Of a DNA stretch of 63,972 nt, positions 41,928 to 50,948 are shown one piece after another. The stretch's first letter is position 1, and every line of letters begins with the position of its first letter. This DNA is from Marinobacter santoriniensis NKSG1. GTDB taxonomy: Bacteria; Pseudomonadota; Gammaproteobacteria; Pseudomonadales; Oleiphilaceae. Below the pieces are notes generated by a model, which saw only the letters and a list, made by a program, of their open reading frames with translations, had not been told where the DNA came from and did not search any database. The position numbers were made by a program, and so were the translations under genes. The DNA lies in NCBI RefSeq assembly GCF_000347775.1, contig NZ_APAT01000004.1, positions 1 to 63,972 of the forward strand, written 5' to 3'.

Positions 41928-43021
41928 TGCCCAGGCAAACCCTTGCCCGAATTGATCTTGAGGCGCTGAGGCATAATTACGCCAGGGCCCGCTCGCTGGC
42001 CGGAGACGCTCACGCCATGGCAGTGGTCAAGGCCGACGGTTATGGGCACGGTATCCGGGCGGTGGCAGCGGCGCTGGCGGATGTCGCACCCAAATACGCT
42101 GTTGCCTGTCTGGAAGAAGCCTTTGCCATCCGTGATGCGGGGCTCAGCCAGCCGGTGGTTCTGCTGCAGGGAGTGCATGATTCCGGCGATCTGGCCGATT
42201 GCGCCAGCCAGGGGTTTGAGCCTGTTCTGCACAGCGAGAATCAGCTTGACGGGTTGATCCGGTCAGAGCACCGTCCGGCCTTCTGGTTGAAGGTCAATTC
42301 CGGTATGAACCGGCTGGGCTTCCATCCGGACCAGATGGACAGCATCGTCGACCGGCTGCAGAACAGCGCCCGATATACGGAGCTCCTTGGGTTCGTCACA
42401 CACTTCGCCTGCGCCGATGATCCGGACAGTCCGATGACGGCCGATCAGACCGCCCGATTCGTGGCCGCCACCGAGCGCTGGCCGGACCGGATGCGGTCGG
42501 TGGCCAATTCCGCGGCTCACTTCCTGCCGGGGCAGCAACTGTTTGACTGGACCCGGCCCGGCATCATGCTTTACGGAGGCTCGCCGATTCTCGGAAAGAC
42601 CGGGCCGGAACTGGGGTTGAAGCCGGTCATGCATCTCGAGGCTCCGCTGATCAACCGACGGCTGGTCCGGGCGGGCGAGTCTGTGGGCTACGGTGCAGCC
42701 TGGGTGGCGGATCGTGATACCTGGATGGGCATGGTGGCGATCGGCTACGGTGACGGCTACCCGCGCCATGCCGGCACCAATACGCCGGCGGCTATTGGCG
42801 GTCGGCGAATCCGGCTGATTGGCCGCGTTTCCATGGATATGCTGGCGGTGGATCTGTCCGATGCACCCGATGCCAGGATTGGCGACAGCGTGGAGTTGTG
42901 GGGCGGAACGGTCGGTGTGGATGAAGTCGCGGCCTGCGCCGGCACTATCTCCTACGAATTGATGACCGGCATTACCGCCCGGGTACCCAGGGAGATCAGC
43001 CCGCTTCCGGTTCGTGAATGA
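41927..43021 (+). CDS. alr: Alanine racemase
   Basis: PLP enzyme making D-alanine for peptidoglycan, cytoplasmic, 364 residues. The PLP Lys is K35 in AVVKADGYGHG; the opposing Tyr is in VGYGAAWVAD; the phosphate-binding segment is GYGDGYPRHA, and RVSMDMLAVDL follows. Coupled to dnaB by a one-base overlap, an order common in pseudomonads. Its last 26 bases overlap the next, convergent gene. Confidence 0.97.
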   Translation: MPRQTLARIDLEALRHNYARARSLAGDAHAMAVVKADGYGHGIRAVAAALADVAPKYAVACLEEAFAIRDAGLSQPVVLLQGVHDSGDLADCASQGFEPVLHSENQLDGLIRSEHRPAFWLKVNSGMNRLGFHPDQMDSIVDRLQNSARYTELLGFVTHFACADDPDSPMTADQTARFVAATERWPDRMRSVANSAAHFLPGQQLFDWTRPGIMLYGGSPILGKTGPELGLKPVMHLEAPLINRRLVRAGESVGYGAAWVADRDTWMGMVAIGYGDGYPRHAGTNTPAAIGGRRIRLIGRVSMDMLAVDLSDAPDARIGDSVELWGGTVGVDEVAACAGTISYELMTGITARVPREISPLPVRE

Positions 43022-43352
43022 TTTCCTCGATGAAATCCAGGATTGCCGCAAGGCTTCTGTCGTCAAGCTTCTTCAGAACCTTGTGAATGACCATCTTGCT
43101 GCCCTTGAGCATGCTGCTGATCCCTACCTTGGCCATGCCCATCATCATGCTGCTGGCCTTGAGTCGCCGAAGCGGTTCCAGGAAAAAGAAATCCAGGCCC
43201 TGTTCGGTCATCTCGATGATCAGGTCGTACAGTTTGTCGGTGGCTTCGCGGTCGGCTTTGCCGCGTTCCCGGAGTTCGCCCACGGTGTACAGGGCCCGGG
43301 TCCTCAGCTCATCGGGAATCGGCGCAACAATGTGGCTGTGTTGTTTCAGCAT
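42996..43352 (-). CDS. Conserved hypothetical protein
   Basis: 118 residues, probably cytoplasmic or peripheral, helical: ADREATDKLYDLIIEMTEQGLDFFFLEPLRRLK, then a Met/Gly-rich stretch SSMMMGMAKVGISSMLKG and an acidic C-terminus (LDDRSLAAILDFIEEIIHE). No known domain was recognised. It overlaps alr at the 3' ends. Function unknown. Confidence 0.75.
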   Translation of the reverse strand: MLKQHSHIVAPIPDELRTRALYTVGELRERGKADREATDKLYDLIIEMTEQGLDFFFLEPLRRLKASSMMMGMAKVGISSMLKGSKMVIHKVLKKLDDRSLAAILDFIEEIIHEPEAG

Positions 43353-43514
43353 AATGGTTCCTGTTGTTGTATGCTCTTGAAAGCGGTGGCAAAGATGTAG
43401 GACGCTGGCGTCACCGGCTGAGTGTTATTCTAGACAGCTCGGCGAACAAACCATTGGCCTTACCGTTTCTGGCCGTCCGTCACCCAAGTGAAAACCTGGA
43501 GGCTTCGATCCCCC

Positions 43515-44393
43515 GTGCATGTGCTTGTTGTCCATGACTATGGTCCGCTAGGAAAGGTGCTGCTGGAAAAGTTGCGTGACACGCACCTGCACATCAGCCC
43601 ACTGCTGGTCAGCGATCCGGCCAGTGCCGATCTCAATGCCCTTGAGAACTGGATTCCCGAGGATACGGACCTGATCGTCAATGCGCTGTGGCTTGCGGAT
43701 CCCGAGGTCGCGGAGCAGGACCCTGAGGGCATTCACAAGGCGGCGTTCTCGTTACCGGTGGCAATGGCCGAATATGCCAGGGAGCGCGGCATTGCGCTGT
43801 TCCAGCTGTCCTCCTGTTATGTGTTCGACGGCCGCAAGCAAAGTGGCTACATCACCTCTAATCCGGGACAGCCCGTCAATGAGCTCGGAAACTGGCAGTG
43901 GGAGTGCGAGCAGGCGCTTCGATCGCTCCTGCCACGACACATCATTCTGAGGACCGGCTGGAGCCTGTCCCGCTTTATCCGGAAGATCCGTGCCAATACG
44001 TCTTCCGTGCAGGTTCTGACCTTGCCCGGTCGTTGCCGGGGGCAGCCGGTCACCGTCAAGGATCTCGCCCGGGTCATGGCGGCTGTGATTCTGCAGCTCG
44101 ACTGCGGAGCCGAAGTCTGGGGGACGTACCAGTATGCGGGGGCTGAGGAAATCAACCTCTATGAACTGGGACTGGCGATTGCCGGCTTGCCCGGCATTCC
44201 CGAGGACCTGAAGGTCGTAGACGATATGCCGGAATGGGGCCACCTGGAGCCGGCCAATACCACGATGATCTGTACCAAGATACGGAACACCTTCGGGATC
44301 AAGCAGATTCCCTGGCGATCGGGGCTGGTTGAAGAGTTGGCCCGGGTCAAGGACGTGGAGAGTCACCACGCGGAAGAGCCGGCGGCCCCGTAG
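43515..44393 (+). CDS. RmlD-like SDR protein with degenerate active site
   Basis: Extended short-chain dehydrogenase fold of the dTDP-4-dehydrorhamnose reductase type, 292 residues: HVLVVHDYGPLGKVLLEKL (Rossmann start), SSCYVFDGRKQSGY, then LRTGWSLSR. Where the family has STDYVFDG and a YxxxK catalytic pair, this has SSCYVFDG and GNWQWECE, so the Tyr and Lys appear lost. It may bind nucleotide without catalysis. GTG 43515, 12 bases after GGAGG, puts the start right at the first beta strand; GTG 43488 is an alternative. No sugar-synthesis neighbours. Confidence 0.75.
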   Translation: MHVLVVHDYGPLGKVLLEKLRDTHLHISPLLVSDPASADLNALENWIPEDTDLIVNALWLADPEVAEQDPEGIHKAAFSLPVAMAEYARERGIALFQLSSCYVFDGRKQSGYITSNPGQPVNELGNWQWECEQALRSLLPRHIILRTGWSLSRFIRKIRANTSSVQVLTLPGRCRGQPVTVKDLARVMAAVILQLDCGAEVWGTYQYAGAEEINLYELGLAIAGLPGIPEDLKVVDDMPEWGHLEPANTTMICTKIRNTFGIKQIPWRSGLVEELARVKDVESHHAEEPAAP

Positions 44394-44420
44394 AGGCGGC
44401 GCCGCCATTGCCGGAGGGTG

Positions 44421-45167
44421 TTAGCAGCCCTGGCGGGAAGAGTCGCGGGTCACCATCTGGAGCGCTTCCACGTCCAGCAACTCGACCTCCCGGCCTCTGG
44501 CGCGGATCAGGCCCTGGTTCTGGAATCGCGTGAACACCCGGCTGACGGTTTCCACCGCAAGGCCGAGGAAATTCGCAATATCATTCCTGGCCATCGGCAG
44601 GCTGAAGTTGGTCGGTGACAACCGGCGCCGCTGGAACCGGCTGGAGAGGGAAAGCAGCAGGGCCGCAATCCGCTCCTCGGCGGTGTTTTTGCTCAGCAGC
44701 ATGGCCAGTTGGTGGCCGTTCTGGATTTCCTGACTCATCAGGTGATACATGTGGTGCTGCAGTTCAGGCAGCTTGCCGGTCAGGTCTTCCAGCTTTTCAA
44801 CCGGAAATTCGCAGACACTCGTGCGCTCGAGCGCTTTGGCCGTACACGCGTAGGTGCTGCTGCTCATGCTGTCGAGGCCAACCAGTTCGCCCGGCATGAA
44901 GAACCCGGTTACCTGTTCCTCGCCACTCTCCGTGATGATAGAGGTTTTGACGGAGCCGCTCTTTACCGCAAAGCAGGAACGGAACGGAGTGCTCTGGTCA
45001 AAGATGTGCTCGCCCCGGTTAAAGATGCGGCCCTGCTGCACGATGTCCTCGAGACGATCGAGCTCATTTTCTTCAATGGCCAGCGGCAAACAGAGGTTGC
45101 TCAGGCTGCATTGATGGCAGGAGGCCTTCAGTGGGGAGTGCTTGTGGATGGGAATAGGTTGCGCCAT
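44421..45167 (-). CDS. anr: Anr/Fnr-type oxygen-sensing transcription regulator
   Basis: CRP/FNR-family activator of anaerobic and low-oxygen genes, 248 residues. The [4Fe-4S] ligands are visible: the CHQCSLSNLC cluster near the N-terminus and a further Cys in STYACTAKALE. The cNMP-like sensor barrel, dimer helix and HTH (RNDIANFLGLAVETVSRVFTRFQ) follow; ETVSR contacts the TTGAT half-site. An in-frame ATG at 45200 is rejected because the reading would run through a perfect FNR box and promoter. Probably autorepressed by that box. Confidence 0.93.
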   Translation of the reverse strand: MAQPIPIHKHSPLKASCHQCSLSNLCLPLAIEENELDRLEDIVQQGRIFNRGEHIFDQSTPFRSCFAVKSGSVKTSIITESGEEQVTGFFMPGELVGLDSMSSSTYACTAKALERTSVCEFPVEKLEDLTGKLPELQHHMYHLMSQEIQNGHQLAMLLSKNTAEERIAALLLSLSSRFQRRRLSPTNFSLPMARNDIANFLGLAVETVSRVFTRFQNQGLIRARGREVELLDVEALQMVTRDSSRQGC

Positions 45168-45186
45168 AGCGTATACGCCGTCCGGA

Positions 45187-45200
45187 TTGATCCATATCAA
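45187..45200 (-). promoter_or_regulatory. Anr/FNR box in the anr leader
   Basis: TTGAT-CCAT-ATCAA is a perfect consensus palindrome. With the predicted promoter it covers roughly +1 to +14 of the anr transcript, a position expected to repress. Confidence 0.8.
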
Positions 45201-45206
45201 AGTTGT

Positions 45207-45235
45207 ACTTTAAAGGCTATGGCGCAGTTTGCCAA
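45207..45235 (-). promoter_or_regulatory. Predicted anr promoter
   Basis: On the minus strand TTGGCA (45235-45230), a 17-base spacer and TAAAGT (45212-45207) give a transcription start near 45200, immediately at the FNR box. Confidence 0.55.
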
Positions 45236-45267
45236 TAATCAGAAACACTCAATTATCGAAAAAATCA

Positions 45268-46476
45268 TCAGATTTTCTCGAAGATAAGAGAAGCGTTTGT
45301 CCCGCCGAAGCCGAAGCTGTTGGACATGACGCAGTCAAGCTCCATGTCACGGGCGCTTGGTCCCACGATGGGCAGGTTACTGATCTTTTCATCGACGTCG
45401 TTAAGATTGGCGGTGCCCGCAGCAAAGCCGTGCTGGAGCATCAGCAGTGAATAAATGGCTTCCTGCACGCCGGCTGCACCCAACGAATGTCCTGAGAGGG
45501 ATTTGGTCGAGGAAATGGCCGGTATGCTGTCACCAAAGGTATTCTTGACCGCGCCCATCTCGGCCACATCGCCTACCGGCGTGCTGGTGCCGTGGGCATT
45601 GATGTACTGCACTTTGCCGCGGATGGTCGCCATGGCCTGTTCCATGCAGCGCTGAGCGCCCTCGCCCGAGGGAGCAACCATGTCGTACCCGTCGGAGGTG
45701 GCGCCATAGCCGGTGAGCTCGGCGATGATCGTCGCACCGCGTTTTTTCGCGTGTTCAAGTTCCTCAAGGACCATCATGCCACCACCGCCGGCGATCACGA
45801 AGCCGTCACGGCCGCTGTCGAAGGGGCGCGAGGCGGTTTCGGGAGCCTCGTTGTACTTGGTGGAGAGGGCACCCATGGCGTCGAACATCATGGTGAGACT
45901 CCAGTCCTCTTCCTCACCGCCTCCGGCGAAAACGATGTCCTGTTTGCCGGACTGGATCTGTTCCATGGCATGGCCAATACAGTGGGCGCTGGTGGCACAG
46001 GCGGATGACATGGAATAGTTGACGCCGCGAATCTTGTAGGCCGTGGCGAGGCAGGCAGACACCGTGCTGGTCATGATGCGCGGGACCATATACGGCCCAA
46101 TGCGTTTGACGCCCTTCTCCCGCATGATGTCGGTAGCTTCCACCTGGCTTGAGCAGGAAGCGCCGCCGGAGCCGGCAATCAGGCCCGTGCGATCATTGGA
46201 AACCTGTGACTCGGTCAGCCCTGCCTGGGCAATGGCCTGCTCCATCGACAGATAACCATACATCGCCGCCGGTCCCATGAATCGCCGGATCTTCCGATCG
46301 ATCACCGTGGTGTCCACATCCGGCGATCCGGCCACCTGGCTGCGGAACCCCTTGTCTTTGTATGTCTCGTTGAAGCGGATGCCGGACTTGCCGTTTTTCA
46401 GGCTGTCCAGAACCTCGTCCAGGGAATTGCCGAGGCAGGAAACAATGCCCATACCAGTGACGACGACCCGTCTCAT
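45268..46476 (-). CDS. fabB: 3-oxoacyl-ACP synthase I
   Basis: Condensing enzyme for unsaturated fatty-acid elongation, 402 residues. [22 protein letters not shown] at the N-terminus, active Cys in [16 protein letters not shown], and the two catalytic His in [11 protein letters not shown] and [13 protein letters not shown] 46476 follows AGGAGG exactly; the 43 codons read upstream are rejected. In Pseudomonas fabA normally precedes fabB; here it does not. Confidence 0.95.
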   Translation of the reverse strand: MRRVVVTGMGIVSCLGNSLDEVLDSLKNGKSGIRFNETYKDKGFRSQVAGSPDVDTTVIDRKIRRFMGPAAMYGYLSMEQAIAQAGLTESQVSNDRTGLIAGSGGASCSSQVEATDIMREKGVKRIGPYMVPRIMTSTVSACLATAYKIRGVNYSMSSACATSAHCIGHAMEQIQSGKQDIVFAGGGEEEDWSLTMMFDAMGALSTKYNEAPETASRPFDSGRDGFVIAGGGGMMVLEELEHAKKRGATIIAELTGYGATSDGYDMVAPSGEGAQRCMEQAMATIRGKVQYINAHGTSTPVGDVAEMGAVKNTFGDSIPAISSTKSLSGHSLGAAGVQEAIYSLLMLQHGFAAGTANLNDVDEKISNLPIVGPSARDMELDCVMSNSFGFGGTNASLIFEKI

Positions 46477-46667
46477 GTCTTCCTCCTTTGGGGGCGTGCC
46501 GCTGTGGCACGCCCTTGCGTTCGATAACAATGTTTCACAGTTTAGGCGCTTTGACGACCCAGCGATATTTGACCTTGGTAAGGGGAGGGCAGCCATTACG
46601 TACAAGGCATCCAGGATCCGCGTTGCTACACTCTTTTAAAATGACACAACAACAAGGAGATACCCCC

Positions 46668-47198
46668 ATGCGCAGCCTGGAGCAGTTCCTGAACGATTAC
46701 GGTGAAAGTCATCAGAATCCCTTCAACCAATGGGTTCACATTGTCTGTGTCCCCGCCATCCTGATCTCGACGCTGGGCCTGTTGTGGCTGGTGCCTCTGG
46801 GACGCTGGCTGGGCCTGGAGGGGAGTGCTGCGGAATGGGTCAACGGTGCGACACTGCTGGCGGCGTTGTCGGCCATTGTTTACGTGAGACTGTCGATTGG
46901 CGTTCTGGTTCTGATGACGGGCTGGTTTGCGTTGTCCGCCTGGGTGATTCAGGCCGTGCTCGCGGCCGGTTGGTCTTTGCTCTGGACCAGTCTTGCCGTG
47001 TTTGTGGTTGCCTGGATTATTCAGGTGTATGGCCACAAGGTTGAGGGGAAAAAGCCTTCCTTTGTTGAGGATCTGGTTTTTCTGCTGATCGGGCCCATTT
47101 TTGTCAGTGTTGAATTTGCGGCCAAGCTGGGACTGCCGGTGCCCTATGCCCAGAGCCATCGCCATGACGGTCCTGGCGGTCAGCCGCAGGGGCATTGA
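46668..47198 (+). CDS. Mpo1-like/DUF962 membrane protein
   Basis: 176-residue membrane protein of the YGL010w/DUF962 family: SLEQFLNDYGESHQNPFNQWVHIVCVPAI carries the two conserved His, with about four membrane helices after it. The yeast homologue Mpo1 is a 2-hydroxy fatty acid dioxygenase; the same chemistry is possible here, not shown. Start ATG 46668 follows AAGGAG; ATG 46641 is an alternative. Confidence 0.87.
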   Translation: MRSLEQFLNDYGESHQNPFNQWVHIVCVPAILISTLGLLWLVPLGRWLGLEGSAAEWVNGATLLAALSAIVYVRLSIGVLVLMTGWFALSAWVIQAVLAAGWSLLWTSLAVFVVAWIIQVYGHKVEGKKPSFVEDLVFLLIGPIFVSVEFAAKLGLPVPYAQSHRHDGPGGQPQGH

Positions 47199-47264
47199 GG
47201 GTTCGTTCGTCACCAGCAGACTGGGGTATGCTGGTGGCCACGAGGAACCGTTGAGGAATTGTGT

Positions 47265-48038
47265 GTGTCCCTCCAGTCTCTACCCCAAGGCAGTCTGTTC
47301 GTATGGCCCGATCACTGGCAGGTGATCGGGCGGCTTTACCCCAATCGTCGACATCGACACATCAGTGCCTCCTGGCTGGTGGGGCTGGATGGCACCTTCA
47401 GGCTGGAAGTGGATGGCCAATGGCGGGAAACCCGGGCCGCCATTGTGGCACCGGACGTGGTCCAGGCGCTGGATCCCGGGTCGACCCGGATGTGGTGTGC
47501 GCAACTTGATCCGGACTGCCACCTCTGGCTGAGTCTCAGTTCCGGCCTTCAAGGCCGTGCTTCCAGTGATATCACGCTGAATCCGGACCGCCTGCCGGCG
47601 TTGACCTCGCCCGACTGTCATGAGGCGGCCCAGGCGCTGGTCAGTGCAATCCGTGCTCTGGCATTTCCGGCGACGGCCATGGATCCGCGAGTGATGCAGG
47701 TGTGTGAAGCCCTTCGCAGCGACATGCCGGAAAGGGTGGATGTGGCCGCTCTGGCAGGGCTTGTGGGTCTGTCAGCCTCCCGGCTCTCTCATCTGTTTCG
47801 TGACCAGGTGGGGGTGCCGCTGCGCCGCTTCCTGCTGCATCTGAAGATCAATCGGGTGCTTGCCGGCTGGGAGCCTGGCAGGTCCATGTCCGAGCTTGCC
47901 ACCGAGGCCGGTTTCTACGATCAGCCTCATCTGGTTCGCACGGCACGGAACATGTTTGATGCCTTGCCGTCCGACTATGTCGCTGGCGGGCGTTTCAGTG
48001 TTTGTCGCTGCGGCCTCGCTTCCCGCCCGTCCCCCTAG
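47265..48038 (+). CDS. AraC-family transcription regulator
   Basis: 257 residues: an N-terminal cupin-like effector region (WQVIGRLYPNRRHRHISASWLVGLDG) and a C-terminal double HTH (VDVAALAGLVGLSASRLSHLFRDQVGVPLRRFLLHLKI, then MSELATEAGFYDQPHLVRTARNMF). The ligand and target genes are unknown. GTG 47265 follows GAGGAATT at normal spacing. Its last 44 bases overlap the convergent rbgA gene. Confidence 0.88.
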   Translation: MSLQSLPQGSLFVWPDHWQVIGRLYPNRRHRHISASWLVGLDGTFRLEVDGQWRETRAAIVAPDVVQALDPGSTRMWCAQLDPDCHLWLSLSSGLQGRASSDITLNPDRLPALTSPDCHEAAQALVSAIRALAFPATAMDPRVMQVCEALRSDMPERVDVAALAGLVGLSASRLSHLFRDQVGVPLRRFLLHLKINRVLAGWEPGRSMSELATEAGFYDQPHLVRTARNMFDALPSDYVAGGRFSVCRCGLASRPSP

Positions 48039-48939
48039 TGTTGGCCCTGGCTTCCTTTTCCGCAGCCTTGCGGGCCTCGTGCTCGGCCGCTTCCCGGGCC
48101 TCGGCTTCGACCATGTCAGGTGTTTCCAGAGAAATGCGACCCAGTTTGCCGGACCGGAATTCGTTCAACAGGACTTCCGACACCTTGTGCAGATCGGGTA
48201 TGCCGCCACGGCCAAAGAAACGGCGTTTCTCGGCGATGGCATCCATCAGCCCGATGCCATCGTTCGGGAGTGACTCCAGCCCGTAACGGGCACGTACGGA
48301 TTCCGGATAAGCCTGGAGCAGATAATCCGCTTCAAACAGGGCAACGTCTTCAAAATCCAGCACGGCACTGCGAATGGCGCCGGTAATCGCCAGGCGATAG
48401 CCGCAGGCTTCCGGCGACAGTTTTGGCCAGAGGAAACCGGGCGTGTCGTACAACAGGATGTTATCTGGCAGTTTGATGGCCTGTTGAGCCCGGGTCACGG
48501 CGGGCTCGTTGCCCGTCTTTGCCACCGGCCGCCCTGCAAGGGTGTTGATGATTGTGGACTTGCCCACATTGGGAATGCCCAGAATCATTACCCGCAACGC
48601 ACTTTTCTGGCGATCATGATCCGGCGTCATCTCCTCGGCGAGCCGGAGGATGTCCAGGGCCTCATTACGCTGGTTATGGGTGAGGGTAATGGCGCGCACC
48701 CCCCGTTCCTTCTCAAGCCAGGTCTGCCAGCGCTCGGTGATTGCCGGGTCCGCCAGATCGCGCTTGTTCAGGACCTTGATCAGAGGCGTATCACCCCGAA
48801 GGTTCGGAACCAGCGGGTTTTCGCTACTGAAAGGAATGCGAGCGTCCAGGACCTCGATGATCAGGTCCATCTGGGGCATTACCTTTTTGATCTCCTTGCG
48901 GGCTTTGTGCATGTGCCCTGGAAACCAGTTGATCGCCAT
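47995..48939 (-). CDS. rbgA: Ribosome biogenesis GTPase (RbgA/YlqF-like)
   Basis: Circularly permuted GTPase of 314 residues that assists 50S assembly. Motif order shows the permutation: NKRDLAD (G4) precedes GIPNVGKSTIIN (G1), then DTPGFLWP (G3). The N-terminus INWFPGHMHKARKEI is typical. The basic C-terminal tail (EHEARKAAEKEARANTRGTG) is species-variable. It overlaps the AraC gene tail to tail. Confidence 0.95.
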   Translation of the reverse strand: MAINWFPGHMHKARKEIKKVMPQMDLIIEVLDARIPFSSENPLVPNLRGDTPLIKVLNKRDLADPAITERWQTWLEKERGVRAITLTHNQRNEALDILRLAEEMTPDHDRQKSALRVMILGIPNVGKSTIINTLAGRPVAKTGNEPAVTRAQQAIKLPDNILLYDTPGFLWPKLSPEACGYRLAITGAIRSAVLDFEDVALFEADYLLQAYPESVRARYGLESLPNDGIGLMDAIAEKRRFFGRGGIPDLHKVSEVLLNEFRSGKLGRISLETPDMVEAEAREAAEHEARKAAEKEARANTRGTGGKRGRSDKH

Positions 48940-49179
48940 GTTTGCTGCTCCGGCTGTTGGAATCGCGCCATTATGAAGGGGAATGGATAAAGTTTCACAT
49001 TTCCTTGAATGCGCTGGTGTGGCGGAGTGACGTGGCGTCGAATGAGATGTATGTACAAAAAGAAGGGAGATCGGGGTGAAATCCGGGGGCAGGTTGTTTT
49101 AGGGTGTAGGGCCTGATAACTGAAGTTAATGAAACCGGGCGATGTTCTTATAGCCATCGCCGCAACCACGGAGATCTTT

Positions 49180-49641
49180 ATGAAGCTCGCAAAAATCCTT
49201 GGAACTGCTCTTGTTGCACTGTCTCTCTCCGCGCCAGTCATGGCCCAGTCGGCCCAGGGTGGTCAGCCGGACCAGGTGGACCAGTTGGCCAAGATGGTAG
49301 GCCTGTCGGAGGATCAGCAAGCGGACATTCGTGCCATTCTTGATGAGATGCAGACCAAAATCGGCGAGTTGCGCAAGGAAGCCCGCACCATCCAGCAGGA
49401 AATGCAGTCACAGATCAAGGCCGACTACGACGAATCCGCGATTCGCGAGAACGCCAATAAGCTGGGTGACCTGACCGGTGAAATCGCCGCACTTTCAACG
49501 CTGATGCAGGCGAAAGTGGATGGCATCTTTACCCAGGAGCAGCGTGACGAACTGGACAAGCGCATGAAGCAGATGCAGCAACAGATGCAACAGCAGCGTC
49601 AGATGCAGCAGCAGATGCAACAGCAGAAGAAGCAGCAGTAA
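49180..49641 (+). CDS. Spy/CpxP-like periplasmic protein with Gln-rich tail
   Basis: 153 residues: signal peptide ending PVMAQS, then a helical region with two LTxxQ-type motifs, LSEDQQADI and FTQEQRDEL, characteristic of Spy/CpxP periplasmic stress proteins and metal-resistance relatives. The C-terminal 35 residues are almost only Gln, Met, Arg and Lys in QMQQQ repeats. ATG 49180 follows GGAGA; the longer reading from 49129 is rejected. A strong terminator follows. Confidence 0.75.
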   Translation: MKLAKILGTALVALSLSAPVMAQSAQGGQPDQVDQLAKMVGLSEDQQADIRAILDEMQTKIGELRKEARTIQQEMQSQIKADYDESAIRENANKLGDLTGEIAALSTLMQAKVDGIFTQEQRDELDKRMKQMQQQMQQQRQMQQQMQQQKKQQ

Positions 49642-49661
49642 GAATCACCCGCTGCCTGACG

Positions 49662-49691
49662 AAAAAAGCCGCATGCAGATGCGGCTTTTTT
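49662..49691. terminator. Bidirectional terminator
   Basis: A6-GCCGCAT/ATGCGGC-T6 with a GCAG loop (49668-49674 with 49679-49685). It separates the Spy-like gene from the convergent chemoreceptor gene. Confidence 0.93.
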
Positions 49692-49722
49692 GTGTCTGTC
49701 GGTTTGATGACGTCCTGATGGG

Positions 49723-50940
49723 TCAGACGGAGACTTTTGCCGATGCTTCCTCAAGGGTGTCGATGAGATGTTTGAGTCGCCGGCTCATGTCGGCGCTCTC
49801 ACCAAGCTGGGTGACCATGTTCTGGGTGGTTTCCCGAATGCCCTGGACATTGGCCAGCATCGCATCCGTGCCACCCGTCTGGTCGGCGGACAGGTCGGCG
49901 ATTTCCTGATTGGTGCGGTCAATCCGCCCCACGACCTCATTGATGGCCTCGAGGGCCTTGCGTCCTTCCTCGGATTCGGCAACGCAGCGGTCGGCGTCTT
50001 CCGAGCTGCCGTTCATCCGGGTGACCGCAATGTTCATCGCTGACAGGAGACGATCAATCGTCGTCTGGATCTGTTCGGTCGAATCCTGGACCCGCTGGGC
50101 AAGATTTCGAACCTCTTCGGCCACCACGGCGAACCCGCGCCCCTGTTCGCCCGCGCGGGCGGCTTCAATAGCGGCATTCAGCGCCAGCAGGTTGGTCTGC
50201 TCGGCGATGCCTTTGATTTCGGCAACCGCCTGGCTGATTTCGTGGCTGTTCTCGGCCAGTGCTTCGACGCTGCCGGCGGAATCCCGAACCACGTCGGCCA
50301 GTTTCCGGATGCTGTCTGCGCTTCTTGCGACACGCTCGCCACCGCCAATCGCAGTCTCCCGCGCTTCATTGGAGAGCGTCTTGGCAATGCCTGCCTGTTC
50401 GGCAATGCCCAGGAAGCTCTGGAGCATGGCCTCAATCATCTCGGCCGACCGGTCGGCGCCGGACTGCTGGCGGGCCAGGTCGTCCCGCCTTGCCTCGGCA
50501 GCGTCGGTCAGTTCCCGAACCTCCTGGTGCAGACGATCGATGGCCTGTTTCATGCTTTTTACCACCGCCATGGTCCGGTCCTGCATCGCATTGAAGGCGG
50601 TGGCCATTTCGCCGATTTCGTCGGTGGAGTCTACCGGTGCCCGGGTACTCAGGTTGCCGCTGCCCTGAACCGAAACCATGGTGTCCTTGAGGCGGTTGAT
50701 ATGCCGTTCGATGAACGAGATCAGCAGCTGGGATCCGGCCATTTCCAGGGCCATGAGTATCGCGACCACGAGGGCAAACCCGGGTGCGGTATCGACAAAG
50801 ACGTCTCCGAACGACTGACCGCTCCTCTCGGCCATGCTGCTCATGGCATAGAGCACCAACAGGCCAAGTACTGCGAAAACGACAATGTTCAGCAACCAGA
50901 ATTTGTACTTCAGCCGAATGTTCCGCAGGAAGGTCAGCAT
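49723..50940 (-). CDS. Methyl-accepting chemotaxis protein without periplasmic sensor
   Basis: 405 residues. Two membrane helices (about 13-33 and 50-75) with a periplasmic loop of about 20 residues only, a HAMP-like linker, and the cytoplasmic signalling hairpin with [42 protein letters not shown]. No ligand-binding domain is visible, so it may sense cytoplasmic or membrane signals. It starts 8 bases after the lipA stop, apparently in the same transcript. Confidence 0.9.
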   Translation of the reverse strand: MLTFLRNIRLKYKFWLLNIVVFAVLGLLVLYAMSSMAERSGQSFGDVFVDTAPGFALVVAILMALEMAGSQLLISFIERHINRLKDTMVSVQGSGNLSTRAPVDSTDEIGEMATAFNAMQDRTMAVVKSMKQAIDRLHQEVRELTDAAEARRDDLARQQSGADRSAEMIEAMLQSFLGIAEQAGIAKTLSNEARETAIGGGERVARSADSIRKLADVVRDSAGSVEALAENSHEISQAVAEIKGIAEQTNLLALNAAIEAARAGEQGRGFAVVAEEVRNLAQRVQDSTEQIQTTIDRLLSAMNIAVTRMNGSSEDADRCVAESEEGRKALEAINEVVGRIDRTNQEIADLSADQTGGTDAMLANVQGIRETTQNMVTQLGESADMSRRLKHLIDTLEEASAKVSV

Positions 50941-50948
50941 TGGGTTCC

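Noticed and set aside
46477..46605. Longer fabB reading
   Set aside because: The real ATG at 46476 directly follows an AGGAGG, and the upstream residues do not fit a ketosynthase.
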